This document shows positions 25,941 through 32,305 of a stretch of DNA of 64,000 bases, in pieces. Each line of letters starts with the position of its first letter. The first letter of the stretch is position 1. The notes beneath the pieces were generated by a model. It did not search any database. It was not told the DNA's origin and worked only from the letters and a program-made list of their open reading frames with translations. Origin of the DNA: Parapedobacter pyrenivorans_A (lineage in GTDB: Bacteria; Bacteroidota; Bacteroidia; Sphingobacteriales; Sphingobacteriaceae); the NCBI RefSeq assembly GCF_041925275.1, contig NZ_JBHEUZ010000004.1, forward strand, positions 186,001-250,000. Reading direction: 5' to 3'. The translations under genes and the position numbers were made by a program.

Positions 25941-26675
25941 TTAAAGTAGCGATGGTGAGCGTCCAGTATTTCGCTTAATTTCGTTGGTGAGATGCGAATG
26001 GTCATAATAGCCACACTCAAATGCAATATCTGATAAGCTCCTGCAAGTACCTGAATTTTTAATTATACTCAACGCATTTTGAAACCGGATAATATTTGAA
26101 TACTCTTTTGGTGATAATCCAATGTACTTTTTAAAGTTTCGCTCCAGCTGTCTTACGGTTGTGAAATTTGCTTTTGCTAGTTCGTAAATGCTGATTTGCC
26201 CATTTGCTGCGTGGATATCATTGATAATTGATTGCAATTGGTTGTTTTTGCTTTTTAATCTTTCTGAAAAAAAATGATCAAAGTAATTGAATGGGTTTTC
26301 AAGTATTTCATCAACATTAAATGAATAGGATTTTTCAAGTTCAACAGTGTCGTTAGTCAACTCATTTTGTGAAGCATAATTGTAAAAATTAGCAAAAGTC
26401 GCCGGTTTTAGGCACACACCTAATAAATGTGTATCGCTGTCAATCAAGCTGTCTTTGAATGAAGTCATCGCGCCAACTACATAGGTTTTTCCAAATTCCA
26501 TTGAAACCGAGCCGTTGTCTGTCAAACAAGTATCTCCCAAATTCATTAAAATACCGGCACAGCCATCTGGAAAAACCCGTTCCCATTGTCTTTCAAGTTC
26601 GTTTCCTTTCAATTCCCAATAGAAATGAATAAGAGGCTGTAATTCTTTGTAAGGTTTTATTTTTTTGTACTCCAT
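25941..26675 (-). CDS. AraC family transcriptional regulator
   Basis: A 244-residue regulator. The N-terminal part (MEYKKIKPYKELQPLIHFYW, then RVFPDGCAGILMNLGD) is the DUF6597-type sensor common in Bacteroidota AraC proteins. The C-terminal DNA-binding part has ISIYELAKANFTTVRQLERN for the first helix-turn-helix and SDIAFECGYYDHSHLTNEIK for the second, with the FKKYIGLSPKEY linker between. The frame is open upstream to 26729, but the ATG at 26675 matches the domain start. It may control the DHFR-like gene just downstream on the same strand. Confidence 0.92.
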   Translation of the reverse strand: MEYKKIKPYKELQPLIHFYWELKGNELERQWERVFPDGCAGILMNLGDTCLTDNGSVSMEFGKTYVVGAMTSFKDSLIDSDTHLLGVCLKPATFANFYNYASQNELTNDTVELEKSYSFNVDEILENPFNYFDHFFSERLKSKNNQLQSIINDIHAANGQISIYELAKANFTTVRQLERNFKKYIGLSPKEYSNIIRFQNALSIIKNSGTCRSLSDIAFECGYYDHSHLTNEIKRNTGRSPSLL

Positions 26676-26875
26676 AGATTTTGTGGTGTCGTTCGCTACC
26701 ATGACCGCGAACGGTGCGGGTACTGCCAAAGTGGGGGTATTTAAAAACCGTCAGTACAAATATAGCACAAAGGCTGATAGAAGGCAATGCCTTGTTAGCG
26801 GTTCGTTGTTTGAGTGTACCCGTGTATAACCGCAATGGGCTTATCGTTCGGGCCCAGTAATCAAATATCTAGTTC

Positions 26876-27091
26876 CTATTTGGATTTCCGCCTCAACTCC
26901 ACCTCATAATACCCCTGCAATTTTTTATGAAATTCCTCCGCGCGCTCCAGTGCGCGGTGCAAGTAGGCCAATGATTCCGCAATACCCGCCTCGGGAGAGC
27001 GAGCCATGTACCATGTGACATTACCCCACAAATGTGATGTTAAAAATATTGGTTTGTCAACATAATTAGGAAATTTTTCCCATAGCAACAA
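26876..27091 (-). CDS. Hypothetical short protein, probably a fragment
   Basis: A 71-codon frame that starts MLLWEKFPNYVDKPIFLTSH and ends in a helical, charged tail (ESLAYLHRALERAEEFHKK then LQGYYEVELRRKSK). The second half has the composition of a real amphipathic helix bundle; the first half does not join it convincingly. No family is recognised. Position among gene fragments suggests the C-terminal remnant of a longer protein joined to unrelated sequence. Confidence 0.3.
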   Translation of the reverse strand: MLLWEKFPNYVDKPIFLTSHLWGNVTWYMARSPEAGIAESLAYLHRALERAEEFHKKLQGYYEVELRRKSK

Positions 27092-27285
27092 TTTCGAAAC
27101 TTATACGACTTTTTCCGCCCATTATTTGGAGGGTAGGGTAGAGGTGCCTATATTGCCGGCAGGTTTAGGTTGATAGCCCCTAACCCCATTGGGGCGGTCC
27201 CTGTTTCGATAAGAAACAGGGATTTTTTGTTTATACAACCTCAATCTCTGGATTCAGTTTTGTCAGTTCCGCAATAAGCCCGGCT
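27092..27285. other. Non-coding stretch with decayed sequence
   Basis: Between the two groups of fragments there is no gene. It holds an intrinsic terminator (27198-27228) and, on the minus strand at 27231-27300, a frame reading SPEDKAGLIAELTKLNPEIE before a stop, which lacks a start and is probably the end of a lost gene. Confidence 0.4.
27198..27228 (+). terminator. Intrinsic terminator
   Basis: A perfect 10-bp stem TCCCTGTTTC / GAAACAGGGA (27198-27207 with 27213-27222), loop GATAA, followed by six T. It reads on the plus strand, although no intact plus-strand gene ends here; this supports loss of a gene that once lay to the left. Confidence 0.75.
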
Positions 27286-27345
27286 TTATCCTCCGGCGAT
27301 AGGCTGCGCCATTGGTTTCTGCTGCATATGAAGAGGATATTCATA
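27286..27345 (-). pseudogene. N-terminal stub of a low-molecular-weight phosphatase-like gene
   Basis: ATG at 27345 is followed by MNILFICSRNQWRS, the conserved beginning of a small protein tyrosine phosphatase-like family (P-loop CxxNxxRS-type). After 14 residues the similarity stops and a stop codon follows at codon 20. Only the first tenth of the gene remains. The call rests on this short but distinctive motif, from memory of the family. Confidence 0.5.
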
Positions 27346-27365
27346 GAATTCTGGAATCATTTATT

Positions 27366-27497
27366 TTATAAGCCATCAAGGAATTCCTTTGCTTTTCCCA
27401 TAGGTCCACATTCATGATATTGCTCAATATCTTCCAGCGCCGTTCTGAGCTTATCTCCCAACAGGTCCTTTAGTTCCGATTTTCCCGAAAAATCCAC
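27366..27497 (-). CDS. Tiny ORF of 43 codons after the Fic fragment
   Basis: Starts with GTG right after the TAG stop of the Fic fragment, in the same frame: VDFSGKSELKDLLGDKLRTA and on to KAKEFLDGL. It looks like a real helical peptide (charged heptads), 20 bp upstream of the phosphatase stub. It may be the tail of a longer gene cut by the stop, or a small antitoxin-like protein. No family recognised. Confidence 0.3.
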   Translation of the reverse strand: MDFSGKSELKDLLGDKLRTALEDIEQYHECGPMGKAKEFLDGL

Positions 27498-27765
27498 CTA
27501 CACTCTTACCAATCGCATAAGTGGTTCAAACGAATAGAGTGCGGGCCGCCTTCCAGCAGCGGCTTCCTTTTGTGCCAAATACCCTCTTTCCGTTAGTTTT
27601 TTGATGACACCCGCGGCTGTAGCCGCTGGAATTTGTGTTGTGTTTACAAATTTGTTGTTCCTGAAAACAGGATTAGTGAAAATAAAATCAAGGATGTTCA
27701 AGCTCCATTTTGAAGAAAGTAAATCCGTGAATTCTATTTTCAGGTCCTCGTCGCTCCGGAAATCT
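27498..27765 (-). pseudogene. C-terminal winged-helix fragment of a Fic family protein
   Basis: From 27765 the frame reads IEFTDLLSSKWSLNILDFIF, then NKFVNTTQIPAATAAGVIKK and ends GRRPALYSFEPLMRLVRV. This is the pattern of the C-terminal helix-turn-helix of Fic/DOC AMP-transferases, which follows the catalytic HPFxxGNGR domain; that domain is absent. A TAA closes the frame on the upstream side at 27766-27768, and sequence beyond is in another frame, which also hints at a frameshift. It is therefore the tail of a deleted gene. Confidence 0.6.
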
Positions 27766-27929
27766 TATCATGGGTCACAGCCCAATCAAGGGCCTCCTGC
27801 TGGACTTCTTTCCGGTATCCCGGTTGCATCAAGGCTGTCAAGGATTTTCGGGATTTCTTATGAAACCGGAAAACATCCTGGAAATTGAGTTATATTACGC
27901 ACAGTAAACTATTAAATTACACCAGCGTG

Positions 27930-28457
27930 ATGATCGAGGTCATTTCTTCTTTTATAGCCGCTGCATTCGGCGGTTTCTTGTATTGGTACATTCGCAAAAC
28001 AGCAAATGATGTGTCGTTCACTACAGACGGATTGGCCAAACTTGTCATGCACCCGTCCTACAAATACTTGTCTTTCATATGCCTATTGATTTGCTTGGTG
28101 TGTATTGCTGGGGCTATTTATGACCATGAACGTATGGATACGACCGGTTTTGCGTTTCTTTTATTAATTCTGTTTCTGTTTGGTTTTTTCGGAGTGTATG
28201 GGCTACTTGTGTATTACAACCATACCGTGCTATTCGACGAGCAGGTTATAATCTGTCGTGGTCCGCTTGGCCGTGTCAAACGTATCGCATGGGCTGATAT
28301 AACAGATGTGGTTCATGATACAAATTTAGCTGTTGTCTACCTATACGCGGGTTCCCGAGAGCGGTTATCGATTCAGCAACATGTAAAAGGGTTTGATGAA
28401 TTCCGAAGGACTTTAGTTCGACAAAGACCCGGGTTTGCATCGCGAATTAAAACCTAG
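27930..28457 (+). CDS. Hypothetical membrane protein with PH-like C-terminal domain
   Basis: A 175-residue protein with an N-terminal hydrophobic segment (IEVISSFIAAAFGGFLYWYI) and two further ones (LSFICLLICLVCIAGAIYDH and AFLLLILFLFGFFGVYGLLV), followed by a soluble part, LFDEQVIICRGPLGRVKRIA and on, whose beta-rich pattern resembles bacterial PH-like domains fused to membrane anchors (DUF6560-like). The ATG at 27930 is preferred over a TTG at 27885. Its role is unknown. It is the only plus-strand gene in this part of the accessory region and looks intact. Confidence 0.7.
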   Translation: MIEVISSFIAAAFGGFLYWYIRKTANDVSFTTDGLAKLVMHPSYKYLSFICLLICLVCIAGAIYDHERMDTTGFAFLLLILFLFGFFGVYGLLVYYNHTVLFDEQVIICRGPLGRVKRIAWADITDVVHDTNLAVVYLYAGSRERLSIQQHVKGFDEFRRTLVRQRPGFASRIKT

Positions 28458-28647
28458 CGTCTTCTAGTTGTCACTTGTGAAACGTATCCCTCCGACCACC
28501 GCGAGTTATCCCTGTTTTGTGAGCGAGGATATCGAGATTGTAACGCTCCAACGAAAAAAGCCCTGCCTGTCTGAATTGGAAGTCACAAATTGCGGCCTCA
28601 AAACTTTTTGTTTTATTCCTCCACTCCATATACAATACCAGTGCAGC
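28458..28647. other. Spacer without a supported gene
   Basis: 190 bp between the convergent membrane protein and GyrI-like genes. Open frames here lack start signals and protein-like composition. No hairpin with a T run was seen. Confidence 0.4.
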
Positions 28648-29271
28648 CTATTTCACCGGCTCCCGCAGAATGGTCTTTAGCTTTTCCGGTGCGGTCCTTC
28701 GGAAGTCGGACAGGTAGATTTCATGGTGCACGCCGTTCCGCTTAAGCCCGTTCGATTCCGAGAATTCAGCAATTCGCGCCAGCGTTCCCGGCTCCGTGGA
28801 ATAGGGCCCTACATGCAACACTTGGATACATTTGCCCTCCGCCATCCGGTAAAATTCAATGGCCCCAGCAAGGTCAGATTTTTTTTTCCGCAATACAATG
28901 TCAATCCCTTGCTGCACGTCCTTTTCGGTGATGTGCTCGGGTATCCGTATCAACAGCCGGTATTCCCATTCGCTTCGGGGTATTTTCGTTGGTGCATCGG
29001 CCATGGATGGGTTGCCGAAACGCTTTTCGTCATACCACCACAGCGCCTCGAGTTTAGCGACGGTAAAATCCCTTCCCGCCTGCTTGCTCCTGAATTTGAT
29101 AGCGTAAGCCGTGGCATAAAGTGCCTGCAGCTTATTGGCAAAAGGAACACCCGACGGGTCGCCCTTACCAGTCAGCGAAAGGAAGTATGCAGGTTCGATG
29201 TCCACCAGCTCCGGCGTCGTCTTGGCGGTGTAATACGATTTGTATCGATTCATCAGGTCAAATTTTTTCAT
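28648..29271 (-). CDS. GyrI-like small-molecule-binding domain protein
   Basis: A 207-residue cytoplasmic protein. It begins MKKFDLMNRYKSYYTAKTTP and holds the features of the stand-alone GyrI-like (SOUL-like) domain family: VDIEPAYFLSLTGKGDPSG, LEALWWYDE, WEYRLLIRIPEHIT, VLHVGPYSTEPGTLARIAEF, and a C-terminal HHEIYLSDFRRTAPEKLKT. The fold binds hydrophobic cations or drugs in regulators such as BmrR, but this protein has no DNA-binding part. The start at 29271 removes 41 poorly supported residues of the open frame. Its G+C content is closer to the core genes than that of its left neighbours. Confidence 0.9.
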   Translation of the reverse strand: MKKFDLMNRYKSYYTAKTTPELVDIEPAYFLSLTGKGDPSGVPFANKLQALYATAYAIKFRSKQAGRDFTVAKLEALWWYDEKRFGNPSMADAPTKIPRSEWEYRLLIRIPEHITEKDVQQGIDIVLRKKKSDLAGAIEFYRMAEGKCIQVLHVGPYSTEPGTLARIAEFSESNGLKRNGVHHEIYLSDFRRTAPEKLKTILREPVK

Positions 29272-29549
29272 AGCGATTGTCCTATCTTTTTCGCAAAATA
29301 CGATGGAATGGATGACAACCCTATGGCAGTTAAGCCCCGCGACTTCCAAATACCTTGTCTTGGTTTGATATCGAAATTTGCAACACAAGCTCAACGCCTA
29401 TTAGGTATAACCCGAACTACTTTTCTGTTTTTCTGAAAAAAGATTCCGTGTTTTTAAGGACTTTTCGGAAAACAGGTGTCCTTACCATAGTATTGGCCCT
29501 GTATAGGGCCGTAAAGCAGATGCATTCAGCACGTATCAAGATTGAACAT

Positions 29550-30656
29550 ATGATTTCGGATAGAATATTGCAGCTATTGGCAAAGAAAATGGGGCAAGAA
29601 GCGTCTCCCGAAGAGGAAGCTGAGTTGCAGGACCTTCTGCAAAAACACCCTGATCATCAGGTGCTGATGGAAATTCTGCAATCCTTTGAAGGAGAAAGAC
29701 TTCATAAAGAGCCACCGTTGGGAGAAGATCACCTGGTTCGTGAGGGTTGGCTCATGCTTCAGCAGGAATTGGGTGACTTCCAAACCACGGAGAGGATTGC
29801 GGAGAATAAGGAAGAGAAGCCAGCGAGGCGGTTCTTCTCGGCATGGATGAGCGGTATAGCCGTTGGTATCGGCCTTATTTTTCTTGGCTGTGGTTTTTAT
29901 TTCATCATGAACTACGGCGAACCATCTTCAAGGACAGCTGGTACAAGTCAGGTAAACGTACCCAACGGAATGAAGGTCAAAAAAATACTTCCAGACAGTA
30001 CGATAGTATGGTTGAACGCGGGAAGCCACATCCGTTATGACAGTAATTTTGTGCAGAAAACGCGTCATGTGTATCTCGAAGGCGAGGCTTATTTCAATGT
30101 GGCTCATGATAAAGACCATCCGTTTATCGTTCATGCAGGCAATATATCCGTTGAGGCGCTCGGAACCGAATTTAACGTGCAAGCTTATCAAAATACGAAT
30201 AAAATAGAGGCCACGTTAATCAGCGGGAAAGTAGTGGTCAAGATCGACGGAAAACCCGATCATGACATTGTTCTATCGCCTAACGAGAAATTAACCGTCA
30301 ACAACAAAGCGTTCCGTTTGCCCGATGCCCGAAACACCAAGGTCGTTACGGAAAACCCCACAGCGGTTAACTTCGAGGTGGAAGCGGTGTCTGAAATTCC
30401 TGCCATCGCCATGGTTCCCGAAGTTGCGTGGATACAGGACAAACTTGCTTTTGAAAATGAATCGTTTGATGAATTGGCGAAGCGAATGGAAAGACGGTAC
30501 GATGTTCATATCATTTTCGAAGACGACCTATTGCGTAATGAGCGACTGTCCGGCGTTTTTGAAAATGAAAACATTCACAAAGCATTAAAACTACTACAAA
30601 TGACCACCGGTTTTCAGTATCGCATAGAGGATGATACTGTTTACGTAAGACGCTAA
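29550..30656 (+). CDS. FecR family anti-sigma factor
   Basis: A 368-residue inner-membrane regulator. The N-terminal cytoplasmic domain (ISDRILQLLAKKMGQEASPE) would hold an ECF sigma factor; a membrane segment lies at SGIAVGIGLIFLGCGFYFIM; the periplasmic FecR domain (VPNGMKVKKILPDSTIVWLN, HVYLEGEAYFNVAHDKDHPF, LGTEFNVQAYQ) and a C-terminal DUF4974 (LAFENESFDELAKRME...) sense the partner receptor. An ATG at 29520 is an alternative start, adding ten residues. The usual ECF sigma gene just upstream is missing; the next gene is on the other strand. The receptor gene that follows is broken, so this signalling unit is probably dead. Confidence 0.93.
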   Translation: MISDRILQLLAKKMGQEASPEEEAELQDLLQKHPDHQVLMEILQSFEGERLHKEPPLGEDHLVREGWLMLQQELGDFQTTERIAENKEEKPARRFFSAWMSGIAVGIGLIFLGCGFYFIMNYGEPSSRTAGTSQVNVPNGMKVKKILPDSTIVWLNAGSHIRYDSNFVQKTRHVYLEGEAYFNVAHDKDHPFIVHAGNISVEALGTEFNVQAYQNTNKIEATLISGKVVVKIDGKPDHDIVLSPNEKLTVNNKAFRLPDARNTKVVTENPTAVNFEVEAVSEIPAIAMVPEVAWIQDKLAFENESFDELAKRMERRYDVHIIFEDDLLRNERLSGVFENENIHKALKLLQMTTGFQYRIEDDTVYVRR

Positions 30657-30715
30657 TTATAATCACTAAAAAATGACGATGTATTATATAAGAAACGGTT
30701 AATTAATTAAAAAAA

Positions 30716-30735
30716 GGAAGAGCAGCAACTCTTCC
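30716..30735. repeat. Hairpin between fecR and the receptor gene
   Basis: GGAAGAG / CTCTTCC stem of 7 bp with loop CAGCAA. The run of A just before it means a U-tract only on the minus strand, so it is a minus-strand terminator by form. On the plus strand it is a leader hairpin upstream of the receptor. Confidence 0.5.
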
Positions 30736-30808
30736 TTCGATCAGATCATCTGGAGCGACGAAAATCAGACCCATCGACTCCTAGTTATTAATCTTTCAAA
30801 ACAAAAGT

Positions 30809-31693
30809 ATGAAAAAAATACTCTTGTCAGTTCTTTTTAATGGCGATACGTTATTACCGAGACTGGTACGTTATATGAAGCTCATCTTTATTTTAACATT
30901 TGTTTGCAGTATCCAGGTTTCTGCAAATGTATTTTCGCAGACACGTTTTACGCTCGATATGAGGAATGTCAGCGTAGACAGGGTGCTCAGCCAAATACAG
31001 AAGGAAAGCGATTACCGCTTTTTCTATAACTACGGCCATCTGAAACACCTCGATAAGGTCAATATCCAGGTGAAGGACATGCCAGTTACCGAAATCCTGG
31101 ACAGGTTGCTCGACAACAGCCTTTCCTACCGTCTGTTGCCGGATGAATTGGTCGTCATCGCTCCAAAAGGAGTCCAATCGGACGACTATAAGCTGGATGG
31201 CGTCGTAACGGACGATCAAGGCCGGCCATTGTCTGGCGTTTCCATACAGGTTAAAGGTTCGGCTACCGGTGCCACTACCGATGAATCCGGCAAGTTCTGG
31301 ATCGTTGTTCCGCGCAGCGCCGTACTGGTATTTTCATATATCGGATTCCAAACCCAGGAAATTCCGGTAGATGGCAGGGCAAGCCTGCGCGTTCAACTTC
31401 AGGTTGCCGTATCGGGGCTCAACGAAGTTGTGGTGACAGCCCTGGGAATCACCCGCGAAAAGCGGGCAATCGGCTATGCAGTGCAATCCATAAAGGGCGA
31501 AGAAATTTCGACGTCTGCCAGCCCCAACCTGGTGCAGGCACTATCGGGCAAGGCCGCCGGATTGTTCATCACGGGTGGCACTACGGGGCTGGGCGGCTCT
31601 TCCAATATCATCGTCAGAGGGAATACGAACCTGAGCGGGAATAATCTGCCTTTATTTGTCATCGACGGTATTCCGTTCTTCAACGATGAAGTG
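30809..31693 (+). pseudogene. SusC/RagA TonB-linked receptor, truncated after the plug start
   Basis: Encodes the first 295 residues of a FecR-regulated TonB receptor: signal peptide (LIFILTFVCSIQVSANVFSQ), an STN secretin/TonB N-terminal domain (VDRVLSQIQKESDYRFFYNY), a carboxypeptidase-regulatory-like domain (VVTDDQGRPLSGVSIQVKGS), the TonB-box region LNEVVVTALGI, and the beginning of the plug (SGKAAGLFITGGTTG, IIVRGNTNLSG, LFVIDGIPF). At 31694 the homology ends suddenly; the frame continues for 45 unrelated residues to a stop at 31831. The remaining plug and barrel (about 700 residues) and any SusD gene are gone. The new neighbour sequence is an integrase gene start on the other strand. 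Confidence 0.9.
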
Positions 31694-31771
31694 GATAAGC
31701 AATCGTTCTGGGATAGTTTTGTCCTTTTTACTGCTCTTGAGAAAATAGAGCAGACTGAAACTTTGTTCCAT
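31694..31771 (-). pseudogene. First 26 codons of a tyrosine integrase
   Basis: From ATG at 31771 the minus strand reads MEQSFSLLYFLKSSKKDKTI and then runs into the inverted receptor gene. The start is that of Bacteroidota site-specific integrases with an arm-binding N-terminal domain (pattern M-x-x-S-F-x-L-L-F-Y-L-K-K followed by a Lys-rich linker and I-P-I-Y-L-R). The rest of the gene, including the catalytic R-H-R-Y domain, is absent. It points away from tRNA-Ser, as integrase genes next to tRNA attachment sites usually do when the tRNA is the target. Confidence 0.65.
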
Positions 31772-31898
31772 GATTGTCCTATGTTTTTGGTTACAAAAAT
31801 TAGGTCCAGACGCATTGTAAACAAGATGTAAATTAACTGAACAGGTTGATAGTCAAAAGTTTGTATGGTATTTCGTGGCAATTTTTAAAGGCGTGTCT

Positions 31899-31917
31899 AT
31901 TGCCACGATTTTGCCAC
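31899..31917 (+). repeat. Integrase-arm-like repeat, copy 1
   Basis: The 19-bp sequence ATTGCCACGATTTTGCCAC, which itself holds two TTGCCAC units, is repeated exactly at 32091-32109. An inverted unit TTTCGTGGCAA lies just to the left at 31871-31881 and matches TTGCCACGAAA at 31911-31921. Clustered direct and inverted short units between an integrase start and its tRNA target are typical of arm-type integrase binding sites. Confidence 0.6.
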
Positions 31918-31957
31918 GAAAGTTTTGACTGTTTTTGCGAAATTTGTGCATAAATGT

Positions 31958-32006
31958 AAAATGCAAAGCCCCGCAAATACAGTATTTGCAGGGCTTTGCA
32001 TTTTTT
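31958..32006. terminator. Very strong hairpin terminator
   Basis: A stem of about 21 bp with one mismatch (31958-31979 with 31983-32004), loop of three, with an A run on the left and a T run on the right, so it can end transcription both ways. The arms contain GCAAAGCCC and GGGCTTTGC. It isolates the integrase start from the tRNA. Confidence 0.85.
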
Positions 32007-32018
32007 GTAATCCTCTTT

Positions 32019-32042
32019 AGCGGTGAGGGCGGGATTTGAACT
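32019..32042 (-). repeat. Partial copy of the tRNA-Ser 3' end (attachment-site-like)
   Basis: These 24 bp repeat, with three mismatches, the bases 32140-32163 that include the acceptor 3' strand and part of the T arm of tRNA-Ser (GCGGTGAGGG followed by GGGATT and GAAC). Same orientation, 121 bp apart. Elements that integrate into tRNA genes leave such 3'-end copies, so this looks like an att site. Confidence 0.65.
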
Positions 32043-32090
32043 GTTGCGTTTCCGTGTTGTTTTGCAATGATTTACATACTTGATTCCATC

Positions 32091-32109
32091 ATTGCCACGA
32101 TTTTGCCAC
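32091..32109 (+). repeat. Integrase-arm-like repeat, copy 2
   Basis: Exact 19-bp copy of 31899-31917, here 33 bp from the 3' end of tRNA-Ser. Two copies, each next to a tRNA-end sequence, suggest two integration scars in tandem. Confidence 0.6.
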
Positions 32110-32141
32110 AGACTTTCAAACTACCCACACATCATCTCTTG

Positions 32142-32228
32142 CGGTGAGGGAGGGATTCGAACCCTCGGTACCGTTTCCAGTACGACAGTTTAGCAAACTG
32201 TTCCTTTCGGCCACTCAGGCACCTCACC
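32142..32228 (-). tRNA. tRNA-Ser (anticodon GCT)
   Basis: 87 nt including the discriminator base G. The acceptor stem GGTGAGG pairs with CCTCACC, the D arm starts GCCTGAGTGG, the anticodon stem-loop is CAGTTTGCTAAACTG with anticodon GCT at 32192-32194 (plus strand AGC), there is a long variable arm as in type II tRNAs, and the T arm is AGGGTTCGAATCCCT-like. CCA is not encoded. It reads AGC and AGU serine codons. Its 3' side carries the integration scar described here. Confidence 0.96.
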
Positions 32229-32305
32229 GTTTTGCGCCTGCAAACGTAACATAAAAAAACGAATTTCGGAAAAGTTGTGTGCCAAAAAATCAATTTCTTG
32301 ACGGG

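Noticed and set aside
26730..26830. Integron-like attC site (word CGCTAACAAGG near a TTATACACG word)
   Set aside because: The core words loosely recall cassette sites, but I could not pair them into an attC hairpin, and no integron integrase or second site was found.
28468..28680. 70-codon frame on the plus strand after the membrane protein
   Set aside because: Overlaps the end of the GyrI-like gene and has no protein-like pattern.
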